Shown piece by piece: positions 52,248 to 61,945 of a stretch of DNA of 64,000 nt. The notes beneath the pieces were generated by a model that ran no database searches, was not told where the DNA came from, and was given only the letters and a program-made list of their open reading frames with translations. A program made the position numbers and the translations under genes. Source of the DNA: Paraburkholderia madseniana (lineage in GTDB: Bacteria; Pseudomonadota; Gammaproteobacteria; Burkholderiales; Burkholderiaceae); contig NZ_VOSW01000035.1 in NCBI RefSeq assembly GCF_009690905.1, positions 24,722 through 88,721 of the forward strand, read 5' to 3'. How positions within the stretch are numbered: the first letter of the stretch is position 1; every line of letters starts with the position of its first letter.

Positions 52248-52286
52248 GTACTGCTCCATGTTCGGTACAGTTTGTACGAATTGTAC
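52248..52286. promoter_or_regulatory. Candidate MocR operator with phased GTAC sites
   Basis: Four GTAC tetramers begin at 52248, 52265, 52274 and 52283. The last three are exactly 9 bp apart (TACAG-TTT-GTACG-AATTGTAC). They sit just upstream of the MocR start in the 116-bp divergent gap. Confidence 0.6.
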
Positions 52287-52361
52287 TGATCCGTAGCTTA
52301 CCCTTTACAGCCCGAAAGCGGATGCTATGAGTTCTGTTTTCAATGCGCATGGACTCTTTCG

Positions 52362-53249
52362 ATGGACAAAACAACGAACGGCTGGGTGAGCGGCATGGTA
52401 GGCGTGTTGATTTTCAGCGGCTCGCTACCCGCCACCCGCATCGCCGTACAAGGCTTCGATCCGGTGTTTCTGACGATGGCCCGCGCGACCATCGCTGGCA
52501 CGTTGGGGCTGTTGCTTCTGCTCGTGTTTCGCCAGGCTCGGCCCGCAAGGCGCGACCTCGTCCCGCTGGTGATCGTCGCGCTGGGCGTAGTGGTTGGCTT
52601 TCCGCTCCTGACTGCCCTCGCGCTGCGCCACGTGAGCGCCGCGCACGCCGTGGTGTTCGTCGGGCTCCTCCCGCTGTCCACCGCGATCTTCGGCGTGCTG
52701 CGCGGCGGCGAGCGCCCGCAGCCGGCGTTCTGGCTGTTCTCGGCGCTCGGCAGCGGCGCGGTGGTCGCGTTCGCCTTGCGCCACGGCCTCGACGCGTCGC
52801 CACTCGGCGATGCGCTGATGCTGGCGGCGATCGTCGCCTGCGGCCTCGGTTATGCCGAAGGCGCGCGGCTGTCGCGCCATCTCGGCGGCTGGCAGGTGAT
52901 TTCGTGGGCGCTGGTGCTGTCGCTGCCGGTGATGCTGCCGCTCGCCTGGTGGGCGCGGCCTGCATCGTTTGAAGGTGTGAGCCATGCGGCGCTGTGGGGG
53001 CTCGCGTACGTGTCGCTTTTCAGCATGCTGATCGGCTTCGTCTTCTGGTATCGCGGACTGGCGCTCGGCGGCATCGCGGGGGTCGGGCAACTGCAATTGC
53101 TGCAGCCGTTCTTTGGCCTGCTGCTCGCCGGTTTGCTGCTGCACGAACAGGTGCCGCCCGCGATGATCCTGGTGACCGTCGTGGTAGTCGCGTGTGTGGC
53201 GGGCGCGCGGCACTTCTCGCGAAGCGCACCGGTGCGGCCGGCAGTCTGA
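52362..53249 (+). CDS. EamA/DMT-superfamily transporter
   Basis: A 295-residue membrane protein with ten predicted helices in two EamA repeats (about 8-140 and 150-285). There is a G-S-L-P-A-T-R-I-A motif in the first helix and V-G-Q-L-Q-L-L-Q-P-F-F in repeat two, typical of amino-acid or metabolite exporters of the RhaT/PecM type. It diverges from the MocR regulator, which suggests that an amino acid or a vitamin B6-linked compound is exported. No other transport gene is adjacent. Confidence 0.93.
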   Translation: MDKTTNGWVSGMVGVLIFSGSLPATRIAVQGFDPVFLTMARATIAGTLGLLLLLVFRQARPARRDLVPLVIVALGVVVGFPLLTALALRHVSAAHAVVFVGLLPLSTAIFGVLRGGERPQPAFWLFSALGSGAVVAFALRHGLDASPLGDALMLAAIVACGLGYAEGARLSRHLGGWQVISWALVLSLPVMLPLAWWARPASFEGVSHAALWGLAYVSLFSMLIGFVFWYRGLALGGIAGVGQLQLLQPFFGLLLAGLLLHEQVPPAMILVTVVVVACVAGARHFSRSAPVRPAV

Positions 53250-53362
53250 ACGGTGTCTCGCCCGCGCGTGCGTTCCCTGATTTTCGGGACCGCGCCAGGT
53301 CGACTGTCGGATGAATATGTCATCATCTCGATAATCGATCCACCACTCGCGCCGCGACTACG

Positions 53363-54268
53363 ATGCCGACCGCATTTGCACAAACCGTCGAAGCCCGCTT
53401 TGCCGAACTCACGCCCACTTCCAAGCGCGTCGCCAGTTACATGCTGGCGAATCTCGACCGGCTCGGCCTTGAAAACGCCGATCAGATCGCCCAGCAAGCC
53501 GGCACCAGCGGTATCTCCGTGGGCCGGTTCTTGCGCAGCATCGGCTACCAGAACCTGGATGATCTGAAGCGCGAGCTGCGCGGCGCGCAGGAGCGCCCGT
53601 GGCTGATCACCGACCGGCTCGACGCATTTCGCCGCGCCTCCGGCCAGCACGACGAAGCCACACCGGCCGCAAGCGAGCCCGATGCTGGCAACCCCGCTGC
53701 CAACCCCGCTCTCGCCCACTCGCTCGAACTCGAAATCGGCGCGATCCAGCATGTCTACCAGCTTGCGCAATCGCCGGTGTTTGCCCGCGTGGCCGAACGC
53801 ATCTCGAACGCTGACGCCGTCTATATCCTCGGCATTCAGTCCACGCGCGGCATCAGCAACGCGTTCTACAGCTACCTGGAGTACATCCGTCCGCGCGTGT
53901 TCTATTCGGACGGCATGTCGGGCTCCTATGTCGATTCGCTGAACTCCGAGTTCAAGTCACCGTATCTGATCGTCACCGATACACGCGCCTATTCGATGAT
54001 CGCGCGCCGCTATTGCGAGGCGGCCACGCGCCGTGGGCTGCCCTTCGCGCTCGTCACCGATATTTACTGTCCGTGGGCGCGCGAATTCGACGGTGATCTT
54101 TTGCAGGTGAAGACCGATGTCGGTCAGTTCTGGGACTCGCTGGCGCCGCTCACGTGCCTGTTCAATCTGCTGATTTCGGCGATTGTCGAACGGCTCGGGC
54201 CGGGCATCGACGAGCGCGTTGCACGTAACCGCGAACTGCAGAGCGAATTCGACCAGTTCGACCTTTGA
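53363..54268 (+). CDS. MurR/RpiR-family transcriptional regulator
   Basis: A 301-residue regulator with an N-terminal helix-turn-helix (about 5-75: LTPTSKRVASYMLANL, then A-G-T-S-G-I-S-V-G-R-F-L-R-S-I-G-Y) and a C-terminal SIS sugar-phosphate binding domain (about 130-270). The SIS part has I-L-G-I-Q-S-T-R-G near 155-163 and L-I-V-T-D-T-R-A-Y near 196-204. The linker between the domains is rich in Ala and Pro. It is convergent with the Liv-type ABC operon and is the nearest specific regulator to it on that side, but no target is proven. Confidence 0.92.
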   Translation: MPTAFAQTVEARFAELTPTSKRVASYMLANLDRLGLENADQIAQQAGTSGISVGRFLRSIGYQNLDDLKRELRGAQERPWLITDRLDAFRRASGQHDEATPAASEPDAGNPAANPALAHSLELEIGAIQHVYQLAQSPVFARVAERISNADAVYILGIQSTRGISNAFYSYLEYIRPRVFYSDGMSGSYVDSLNSEFKSPYLIVTDTRAYSMIARRYCEAATRRGLPFALVTDIYCPWAREFDGDLLQVKTDVGQFWDSLAPLTCLFNLLISAIVERLGPGIDERVARNRELQSEFDQFDL

Positions 54269-54426
54269 AGCCGCTTTGGCGGTAAGCCACGGGATTGACG
54301 GTCGGCTCATCGGAGCCCGAGTGTCAAGCATGGCAAGCGCATGCTGCTACGCGGCGCAGTGCGCAGGTGATCGAATCGACAACCGCACAAACCGCCCGTT
54401 GCGCTTGACGCCGTGCGTTGATCGCA

Positions 54427-55167
54427 TCAGGACGCGGTCGTCGCCGCGGCTTCCCCGCCGAGATACGCGTCACGTATCCGCTCGTCACCGAGTAGGGACT
54501 CAGCAGTGCCTTCGAGCACGACACGGCCGGTCTGCAACACATAGCCGTAATGCGCGATCTCGAGCGCGAGGCTGGCGTTCTGCTCGACCATGAAGAACGT
54601 CACGCCTTGCTGGTTGATCGTGTCGATCAGTTCCAGCACTTTATCGACGTAGAGCGGCGACAAACCCATCGTGGGTTCGTCCATGCAGATCAGTTTCGGC
54701 CGGCTCATCAGCGCGCGCGCCATGGCCAGCATCTGCTGTTCGCCGCCGGAAAGCGTGCCGGCCTTTTGCGCCAAGCGCTCTTTCACGCGCGGGAAAAGAC
54801 CCAGCACGCGCTCATAGTCTTCGTCGATGGCTACACGGTCGCGCCGTGTGTATGCGCCCATCAGCAGATTCTCACGCACCGTCATGTCGCCGAACAGCCG
54901 CCGCGCCTCGGGTACGGACCCAACACCGCGCCGCACGATCTGCGGCGTGCTGAGTCCTGTGATCGCCTCACCTTCGAACGTGACGCTGCCGGAGCGCGGC
55001 TTGTGCAGACCGAGAATCAGCTTCATGGTGGTCGATTTGCCGCTCGCGTTGCCGCCAAGCAAACTCACGATCTGCCCGCGCCGCACTTGAAAATTGACGT
55101 CGAAATGCACCTGTACGGGACCGTAAAACGTCTCGATGTGTTCGAGTTTCAGTAGAGCGTCGCTCAT
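54427..55167 (-). CDS. livF: Branched-chain-amino-acid-type ABC transporter ATPase LivF
   Basis: A 246-residue ABC ATPase with Walker A GGNASGKST (about 38-46), signature LSGGEQQMLA near 140, Walker B LICMDEPTMGLSP, and an H-loop equivalent at FFMVEQNA. The N-terminal H-I-E-T-F-Y-G-P-V is typical for LivF. The N in place of G in the third position of the P-loop (G-G-N-A-S) occurs in this subfamily. It is last in the livK-HM-G-F operon. The substrate need not be an amino acid. Confidence 0.93.
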   Translation of the reverse strand: MSDALLKLEHIETFYGPVQVHFDVNFQVRRGQIVSLLGGNASGKSTTMKLILGLHKPRSGSVTFEGEAITGLSTPQIVRRGVGSVPEARRLFGDMTVRENLLMGAYTRRDRVAIDEDYERVLGLFPRVKERLAQKAGTLSGGEQQMLAMARALMSRPKLICMDEPTMGLSPLYVDKVLELIDTINQQGVTFFMVEQNASLALEIAHYGYVLQTGRVVLEGTAESLLGDERIRDAYLGGEAAATTAS

Positions 55168-55185
55168 CGTCGATGTTCCAGAAGT

Positions 55186-56028
55186 TCAGGCCGCGACGCG
55201 CACAGCCGCCGCACCGCCGACATTGCGATGGCCCAGATACGCCTCGATCACACGCGGATCGTTGCGCACGTCGCGCGGCAGCCCTTCGGCGATTTTTCCG
55301 CCGTTGTCGAGCACGATCACGCGATCCGATAAGCGCATCACCATGTCGAGCTTGTGTTCGATCAGCAGAATGGTCAGCCCGCGCGCTTTCAGTTGCTGGA
55401 TCAGCACCAGCATTTCGGCGGTTTCGGACTCGTTCATGCCGGCCGTCGGCTCGTCGAGCAGCAGGATGCGTGGATGCAAAGCGAGCGCGCGGGCAATCTC
55501 GACGCGTCGCCGGTTCGCATACGACAGGCTATGCGCCGGATGATCGATGCGCGGCGCGAGGCGCTCGCCGAACCCCGCGATAATCTCGCGCACTTCGTCG
55601 CGCAGCGCCGCGTCTTCACGGCGAATCGAAGCGGGTCCGGTCAGTGCGCGCGCGACTTCGGCGATAGCGCCGACAATCGGCCAACCCGTGCGGGTAGCGC
55701 GCAAACGTGCATGCGCGCCGATCAACACGTTATCGAGCACGCTCAGATTGCCGAACACGCGGCCATGTTGAAACGTACGCGCAAGTCCGAGCGCGGCGAG
55801 CTTTTCCGGCCGCACGCCGGTGATGTCGCGACCGTCGAATTGCACGCTGCCTGCGTCCGGCGTATCGAGCCCGGTGATCAGATTGAACAGCGTCGACTTG
55901 CCCGCGCCGTTCGGCCCGATCACGCTGACGAGTTCGCCCTCCGAAATCGAAAGATCGACGCCGTTCACCGCGGTCAGTCCGCCGAAGCGCCGTGTCACGC
56001 CGCGCACGTCGAGAAGAGTCTGTGTCAT
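55186..56028 (-). CDS. livG: Branched-chain-amino-acid-type ABC transporter ATPase LivG
   Basis: A 280-residue ABC ATPase: Walker A GPNGAGKST near 37-45, the long LivG-specific insertion between Walker A and signature (about 90-150), the S-Y-A-N-R-R-R-V-E-I-A signature region near 169-179, and Walker B ILLLDEPTAGMNESE. The gene is 18 bp before livF and 10 bp after the fused permease gene. It pairs with LivF as the transporter's ATPase dimer. Confidence 0.93.
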   Translation of the reverse strand: MTQTLLDVRGVTRRFGGLTAVNGVDLSISEGELVSVIGPNGAGKSTLFNLITGLDTPDAGSVQFDGRDITGVRPEKLAALGLARTFQHGRVFGNLSVLDNVLIGAHARLRATRTGWPIVGAIAEVARALTGPASIRREDAALRDEVREIIAGFGERLAPRIDHPAHSLSYANRRRVEIARALALHPRILLLDEPTAGMNESETAEMLVLIQQLKARGLTILLIEHKLDMVMRLSDRVIVLDNGGKIAEGLPRDVRNDPRVIEAYLGHRNVGGAAAVRVAA

Positions 56029-56038
56029 GTGCGCTCCG

Positions 56039-57862
56039 TCATACCGTTCCCAGCAAACCCTGTGGCCTGAACCGCACCAGCAGCAGCAACACCAGGCCGT
56101 AGATCAGCATCCGATAGTCGGCGGCCCAGCGGAAAATCTCCGGCAAGCCAATCAGCGCGACCGCGCCGACGATGCCGCCCAGCACGTTGCCGAGGCCACC
56201 GAGAATCACCATCGTCAAGGCGAGGATGGATACTTGCGAGTCGAAGGTCTGGTTGTTGATGTAGCTATACAGATGCGCTGCGATCCCACCGCTGATGCCG
56301 GCGGCGAGGCCTCCGAACGCAAATGCGATCGCCTTGTAGCGGTTCGGGCGAATTCCGTGCGAGCGCGCCGCGACCTCGTCTTCGCGAATCGCGCGCAGCG
56401 TGCGCCCCAGATGCGAGCCCAACAGCCGCGTTTGCAGCAGCGCCAGCACGATCAGCACGCCCAGTGCAAACCAGTAGATCGCGCGAGCGCTATCGGGCGT
56501 CCAGCCGAACACCGACAACGGCGCAATGCCCGCGATGCCGAGCGGGCCGCGCGTCAGACTGTCCCAGTTGAGGATCACGAGGCTCACCACTTCGCCGATG
56601 CCGAGCGTCGCAATCGAAACGTAGTGACCGCGCAAACGGAACGCCGGATAGACCAGCAGCGTGCCCAACGCGGCGGTGATCAGACCGGCGCAGAAGATCG
56701 TCACGACGGGTGACCAGCCGAGATTCGTCGACAGCAACGCGGACGCGTACGCGCCGATCACCAGCAACGCAGCATGGCCTAGCGAAATCTGTCCAACCGT
56801 ACCCGCCACCAGCGTCAGACTCAACGCCAACATTCCGTACAGCCAGGCATTGGTGAGTGTTTGCAGGAGATAGGACGAACTGGCAACGAACGGCAGCGCA
56901 ACCGCAGCCAGTGCCAGCGCAATCACCACGGTGCGCGGCACTATCACCGCTTTGCCGGCGGACAGGAACGTGCCCGTCATCGGCTCGGGCGGCAAACGGC
57001 GGCTGCCGCTAAAGAGTCCATTGGGACGCCACACCAGAAACAGCAACAGCAAAACGAACGCAAACAGATCGCGGTAACTGGTGCCGAAGATCGCCACGCC
57101 GTAACTCTCGACCAGACCCAGCAGCAGGCTGCCGACAATCGCGCCCGGCACGTTGCCCAGACCGCCGATCAGCAACGCCACTACGCCCTTGAGCGTGGCC
57201 TGGAAGCCCATCGCCGGATCGATGCTGTTGTAGTACATGCCGACCAGCAAGCCGCTCACGCCGCCGAGCGCGCACGCGATCGCAAACACCGCCTGATTGA
57301 CGCCGTTGACGTTGACACCCATCTGCTGCGCCGCGTCCCGGTCCTGCGCGGTGGCGCGTACGGCCCACCCCAAACGCGTAAACCGCAGGAACACATAGAG
57401 CACAGCAGCCGCCGTCACGCCGATGCCGGCGATCAGCAGATCCAGCGAACCGATCGTTGCGCCGCCAAGACGGAAGTGCCAATCGGGCAGCGTGCTAGGC
57501 ACCGGCCGCGGATCGGCGCCGAACAGCAATTGCGCGCACTGATCGAGCACGAAGCTGATACCGATCGTCGCGAGCAACGGGGCGATGCGCGCCGCACCCT
57601 GCAGCGGCCGCAAGCCGACGCGCTCGATCGCGATGCCCAGCAGCCCGCAGCCGACCACCACCGCCAGCAAGGCCAGCGGCAATGGCAACCCAAGCCGCGT
57701 CAGACACAGCCAGCCGATGAAGCTGCCGATCATGTACACCGAGCCGTGCGCAAAGTTGATCAGATGCGACACGCCGAAGATCAACGCAAGACCGACCGCC
57801 AGCAATGCATAGATATTGCCGACGATCAGTCCGTTGATCGTGTAGTCGAGCCATGAAGCCAT
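56039..57862 (-). CDS. Fused LivH-LivM permease
   Basis: A 607-residue permease that joins both Liv membrane subunits. The first half (about 1-290) is LivH-like (NGLIVGNIYALLAVGLALIFG; F-A-H-G-S-V-Y-M-I-G; G-V-V-A-L-L-I-G-G-L-G-N-V-P-G-A-I-V-G-S-L). The second half (about 305-600) is LivM-like (S-L-G-H-A-A-L-L-V-I-G-A-Y; G-I-R-P-N-R-Y-K-A-I-A-F-A-F-G-G; L-G-N-V-L-G-G-I-V-G). Separate genes are usual in livHMGF, so this is a natural fusion: the reading frame is continuous. It is followed by livG and livF. Confidence 0.93.
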   Translation of the reverse strand: MASWLDYTINGLIVGNIYALLAVGLALIFGVSHLINFAHGSVYMIGSFIGWLCLTRLGLPLPLALLAVVVGCGLLGIAIERVGLRPLQGAARIAPLLATIGISFVLDQCAQLLFGADPRPVPSTLPDWHFRLGGATIGSLDLLIAGIGVTAAAVLYVFLRFTRLGWAVRATAQDRDAAQQMGVNVNGVNQAVFAIACALGGVSGLLVGMYYNSIDPAMGFQATLKGVVALLIGGLGNVPGAIVGSLLLGLVESYGVAIFGTSYRDLFAFVLLLLFLVWRPNGLFSGSRRLPPEPMTGTFLSAGKAVIVPRTVVIALALAAVALPFVASSSYLLQTLTNAWLYGMLALSLTLVAGTVGQISLGHAALLVIGAYASALLSTNLGWSPVVTIFCAGLITAALGTLLVYPAFRLRGHYVSIATLGIGEVVSLVILNWDSLTRGPLGIAGIAPLSVFGWTPDSARAIYWFALGVLIVLALLQTRLLGSHLGRTLRAIREDEVAARSHGIRPNRYKAIAFAFGGLAAGISGGIAAHLYSYINNQTFDSQVSILALTMVILGGLGNVLGGIVGAVALIGLPEIFRWAADYRMLIYGLVLLLLVRFRPQGLLGTV

Positions 57863-57909
57863 AGCATTCAGATCCGGTGAGAAGCAGACACGTGAGCGTT
57901 GCCCAGGCG

Positions 57910-59106
57910 TTATTTCGAAGCGACCAGCGGCTTAGAACCGTCCCATTGCGTGAACTGATTGTCCTTGACGACCAGGTACACGCTGCGCGCACCGGCCACG
58001 CGGCGCGTCTGCGGGTCGAACTGCACCTTGCCGAAGATCAGGCTCGGCACGTCCTTGATCTGCTTCAGGCCGTCGTGCACCGCCTGACGGGTCACGCCGT
58101 AGCGGCGCATGACTTCCGCCGAGACGATCATCGCGTCGTAAGCGCGCGCGGCGAAGGTATCGGGCTCGCCGTTGTACTTCGCGCGATAACGCTGCACGAA
58201 GTCCTGCACTTCAGGCCGCTTGTCGCCGGGGAAAAAATTCGATTCCGTGAATACGCCGTTCACGGCCTCGCCGCCCAGTTCGAGAAACTTCGGCGAATAG
58301 ACCGAGCCCACAGCCGCGATCGGTTGCGTCAAACCCGACGAACGCGCCTGGCGCACGATCTGCGCGCCATCCGCGTAGTACGAGATCAGCACGAGCGAGT
58401 CGGGCTTCGCTTCGTTCACGCGCACCAGCGTCGCGCGAAAATCCTTTTCGGTCGGCTGATAGCCTTCCGCCGCGACCACCTGTGCGCCATCCTGCGCGGC
58501 GGCTTTCGCGAAAATGTCCTTGCTGGTGCGGCCCCAGTCGGTATTCAGATAGAGCACGGCAATGCGCTTGAAGCCGAGTTCTTTCGTCGCGTAGTGCGCG
58601 AGCAGCGGCTGCTCTTCGGCCTGACTCAGTGCCGTGCTCCACATGTAGTCGCCACCCCTGGTGAAGTCGGGGTGCGAGTTGGTGAAGCCGAATTGCACGA
58701 GTTGTCCGCGCTGATAAATCGGCGAGGCCGCCATCGAAGTCGTGCTCGACAGATCCCCCAGTTCCAGCAGAATGCGCGGATCGCCGACGAACTTCTGCGC
58801 GATCGACACGGCCTGGCGCGGATCGCCACGGCTGTCCTCGAAGTCGTAGGCAAGCGGGCGGCCCTTGATGCCGCCCTGGCTGTTGATCTGCTCCAGCGCG
58901 AGATCGAAGCCGCGCTTCCACTGCGTGCCGTATTGCGCGTCCTGTCCGGTCAGCGGTCCGCTCACGCCGATGAGATACGGGTCGCCCGTTGCGGCGCCTG
59001 CATGGGCCGCCGAGGTCGCTGCAATGCCCACCACTGCGGCGAGCACCGGCAGCGTTTTCAGCCAGCGTGACCAACTGGTTCGCGACGATTTGGATACGTG
59101 TTTCAT
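57910..59106 (-). CDS. Periplasmic substrate-binding protein of the Liv-type importer
   Basis: A 398-residue exported binding protein. Signal peptide about 1-37 (THAGA cleavage region). The type I periplasmic-binding fold has LIGVSGPLTGQDAQYG (near 44-59), L-A-L-E-Q-I-N-S-Q-G-G-I-K-G near 70-83, L-A-Y-D-F-E-D-S, and R-A-Y-D-A-M near 309-314. The start at 59106 (MKHVSKSSRTS) is chosen by the signal peptide; an upstream in-frame start is less likely. It is first in the livK-HM-G-F operon and diverges from the LysR/monooxygenase operon. The ligand cannot be read from the sequence. Confidence 0.92.
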   Translation of the reverse strand: MKHVSKSSRTSWSRWLKTLPVLAAVVGIAATSAAHAGAATGDPYLIGVSGPLTGQDAQYGTQWKRGFDLALEQINSQGGIKGRPLAYDFEDSRGDPRQAVSIAQKFVGDPRILLELGDLSSTTSMAASPIYQRGQLVQFGFTNSHPDFTRGGDYMWSTALSQAEEQPLLAHYATKELGFKRIAVLYLNTDWGRTSKDIFAKAAAQDGAQVVAAEGYQPTEKDFRATLVRVNEAKPDSLVLISYYADGAQIVRQARSSGLTQPIAAVGSVYSPKFLELGGEAVNGVFTESNFFPGDKRPEVQDFVQRYRAKYNGEPDTFAARAYDAMIVSAEVMRRYGVTRQAVHDGLKQIKDVPSLIFGKVQFDPQTRRVAGARSVYLVVKDNQFTQWDGSKPLVASK

Positions 59107-59456
59107 GTTTGCCCCGCCTGTCAGCTTCAAAGTGGGGCCATGTAACCACGGTGAATTCCAGCGAACCAACGAAGTTTTGGGAATATGGTTATCACGTCGG
59201 AGAGGATGCCTCCGCTTGCTCACGGCAACGTGACGAGCCCGCGTTCACACTCATGCGCAGACACGCCAAGACATCTCATTGACGCAATTGATTTTTCTCT
59301 CTCCCGACACGCGCCGTATCGAACGAAATCTGCGGCGCCGCGCACTCGCCCACCAATCCGCTTCGCATTTTTTCGGCTGTCGATATCGGAATTGATTATA
59401 TAAATCCCGCATTCAGACGACCCTACAATGCGCAGACCGAATTGCCAGGGCGAGTC
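59107..59456. promoter_or_regulatory. Divergent control region of the uptake and oxidation operons
   Basis: 350 bp without a gene. The half near the LysR gene is A/T-rich (TTGATTATATAAATC near 59391-59405). Both operon promoters and LysR sites should lie here. No further motif was convincing. Confidence 0.45.
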
Positions 59457-60443
59457 ATGGAGCTGCATCAACTCGAAGCATTTTCGGCGGTTATGTCCGC
59501 CGGCAGCATCACCGGTGCGGGACGTTTGCTCGAGCGCTCGCAGCCGGCCGTCACGCGTCAGATTCAGGAACTCGAGGCGGATCTCGGCTATGCGCTGTTC
59601 AATCGCAACGGTCCGCGTGTGACGCCGACGCATCGCGCGTTTCTGCTTTACGAAGAAGTCGAGCGTTCGCTGATCGGGCTGAGGACCATCGAGCAACGCG
59701 CGCGCGCCATCGGTCTCGGCGAAGCGGAACCGCTGCGCGTGGCGGCCACGCCCGCGCTGGCGGCCTCGATCGTGCCGCCCGCCATCGCCTCGTTGCCGCC
59801 GCTCGGCCACACGCCGCAATTCCAGTTACGCAGTTTGTCGGCGGAACACGTTGTGCATGAAGTCCTGACCCGTACCGCGGATATCGGTCTGGTGACGCTG
59901 CCGATTGGGCATGCGGGGCTCGACATCCACTGGATCGCAGAAGCACCCTGCGTGGCGCTTGTGCAGAGTGGCGACCCGCTCGCCACGCAGCCGCACATCG
60001 CGCTGCGCGATCTGGCCGACCGGCGCATCGTCACCGTGGCGAACCGGTTTCGGCTGCGGCATCGGATCGACGCGGCGTTCGCGGCTGCGCGCATTTCCGC
60101 CAACGTGTTTCTCGAAACCAATGCATCGTTGAACGCTGTGATGGCCGCTCGCGCGGGCGCCGGTGTCGCAATCGTGGATCCCGCCACCGGACTCGGCCTG
60201 TCGATCGAAGGCGTGACGGCGCGGCCGCTCGACTGCGCGATTCCGTTCTTCTTCGGCGTCGTGACGCCGGCAGGCAAACCGCGCCGCGCCGCCGTCGACG
60301 CATTACTGCAATCTATCGAACATGCGACCCGCGAGCTGCTCGAAGGCGTGGTGCTGCATCCCGCCCAGCAACACGATGCACTGCTACAGCGCGAAACGCG
60401 CGTCTCCCGTGCGCGCACCAAACACCCGGAACACACAGCATGA
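59457..60443 (+). CDS. LysR-family transcriptional regulator
   Basis: A 328-residue regulator with the N-terminal winged helix (MELHQLEAFSAVMSAG; Q-P-A-V-T-R-Q-I-Q-E-L-E) and a C-terminal ligand domain (about 88-300). The ATG at 59457 gives the canonical start. The gene is the first of the monooxygenase operon and its stop overlaps the next gene by 4 bases (ATGA), so the activator and enzyme genes are transcribed together. It probably also regulates the divergent Liv-type importer, making a single pathway regulator. Confidence 0.93.
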   Translation: MELHQLEAFSAVMSAGSITGAGRLLERSQPAVTRQIQELEADLGYALFNRNGPRVTPTHRAFLLYEEVERSLIGLRTIEQRARAIGLGEAEPLRVAATPALAASIVPPAIASLPPLGHTPQFQLRSLSAEHVVHEVLTRTADIGLVTLPIGHAGLDIHWIAEAPCVALVQSGDPLATQPHIALRDLADRRIVTVANRFRLRHRIDAAFAAARISANVFLETNASLNAVMAARAGAGVAIVDPATGLGLSIEGVTARPLDCAIPFFFGVVTPAGKPRRAAVDALLQSIEHATRELLEGVVLHPAQQHDALLQRETRVSRARTKHPEHTA

Positions 60444-61930
60444 ATCGCCTTGCCGCACTCGAAGCCCGCTTGCGTGAAGATCTGCGCTGGCTGGAATTGC
60501 CCGCGCCCTCATGGGTCGCGCCACGTTTCGCCGGTGCTGAACGCGTACTCGATGTCGCCGTGATCGGCGGCGGCATGGCGGGTCTCACCGCGGCGGCGGA
60601 ACTGCGTTGGCTCGGCATCGACAATCTGCAGGTGTTCGACCGCGCGCCATCAGGACGCGAAGGTCCATGGGTATCGTTCGCGCGGATGGAAACGCTGCGC
60701 TCGCCCAAGCAACTCACGGGGCCCGCCCTGCGCATGCCGGCCCTCACGTTTCGCGCGTGGTACGAAGCGCAATTCGGCAGCGCCGCGTGGGATGCGCTCT
60801 ACAAGATTCCGCGGATACAGTGGATGGATTATTTGCGCTGGTACCGCGAGGTGCTCGATCTTCCGGTGCAAAACGACACCACGTTGACCTCACTGCGTCC
60901 GCGCGACGACGGCCTGCTTGAACTCGATCTCGCTGATGCGAGTGGGCAACGCACGGTGTTTGCGCGACATGTCGTGCTTGCCACCGGACGCGACGGTTTG
61001 GGCGGCCCATCCGTACCGGCTATCGCCAATACGGTTGCACGCCGCTACTGGGCACACTCCGCGGATGTGATCGATTTCGCTGCGTTGGCCGGCAAGCGCG
61101 TCGGTGTCGTCGGCGCGGGTGCGTCCGCCTTCGACAATGCCGCGACCGCGCTCGAAGCGGGTGCGGCCGCCGTCGATCTGTTCATCCGCCGTGACGATAT
61201 TCCGCGCGTGAACAAGCTGACGGGCATCGGCAGTCCGGGGCTTGTGCACGGTTTCGCCGATCTTGACGACACATCCAAATGGCGTTTCCTGCATTACGCA
61301 CAGGCTGAGCAAACACCGCCGCCAAGAGACAGCGTGCTGCGGGTTTCGCGCCATGCGGGCGCACGCTTTCACGTCGGCAGCCCGCTTGTTGCGCTCAATG
61401 AACTCGACGGCGCGCTCGCGGTAACGACGCCGAAAGGCCGCTACGTGGTCGACTTTCTGATCTTCGCGACCGGCTTTCATTCGGATATCGCCACGCGCGC
61501 CGAATTCGCGCCGTTCGCCCACTTTGTACGGCGCTGGAAAGATCGTTATCAAGCGGACCCGTCACTGCCTTCGTACGAACTGGCCGAATCGCCGGATCTC
61601 GGCGCTGCGTTCGCGTTTCAGGAGCGCGAGTCCGGTACGTGCGCCGCGCTGACGCAGATCCATTGCTTCAATCATGCAGCGAGTCTCAGTCACGGCAAAC
61701 TCTCCGGCGACATCCCCGCGATCAGCGATGGCGCGCAGCGTCTGGCGCGCGGCATCGCAAGCCGCCTGTTCGACGCGGATCGCGAGCGGCACTACCAGGC
61801 GCTGCTCGCCTTCGACACGGTTGAGCTTCGAGGGGACGAATGGACCGACGCGGATGCATCGTCCGACACTTCACGCGCTCGCCTGCAAGCAGAGAACACC
61901 GCTGAAAACGCCGCTGAAAACACCGATTAA
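60440..61930 (+). CDS. Flavin-dependent monooxygenase (FMO/BVMO-like)
   Basis: A 496-residue flavoprotein with two dinucleotide-binding motifs: VAVIGGGMAGLTAA (about 38-51, FAD) and VGVVGAGASAFDNAA (about 217-231, NADPH). It also has F-L-I-F-A-T-G-F-H (near 341-349), matching the ATG motif of class B flavin monooxygenases. An aromatic N-terminal helix precedes the FAD site. An Ala/Glu-rich tail (about 480-496) is an oddity. It likely inserts oxygen into an S-, N- or carbonyl-containing substrate brought in by the adjacent importer. The substrate is not identified. Confidence 0.87.
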   Translation: MNRLAALEARLREDLRWLELPAPSWVAPRFAGAERVLDVAVIGGGMAGLTAAAELRWLGIDNLQVFDRAPSGREGPWVSFARMETLRSPKQLTGPALRMPALTFRAWYEAQFGSAAWDALYKIPRIQWMDYLRWYREVLDLPVQNDTTLTSLRPRDDGLLELDLADASGQRTVFARHVVLATGRDGLGGPSVPAIANTVARRYWAHSADVIDFAALAGKRVGVVGAGASAFDNAATALEAGAAAVDLFIRRDDIPRVNKLTGIGSPGLVHGFADLDDTSKWRFLHYAQAEQTPPPRDSVLRVSRHAGARFHVGSPLVALNELDGALAVTTPKGRYVVDFLIFATGFHSDIATRAEFAPFAHFVRRWKDRYQADPSLPSYELAESPDLGAAFAFQERESGTCAALTQIHCFNHAASLSHGKLSGDIPAISDGAQRLARGIASRLFDADRERHYQALLAFDTVELRGDEWTDADASSDTSRARLQAENTAENAAENTD

Positions 61931-61945
61931 CCAGCCGGAACAGAC

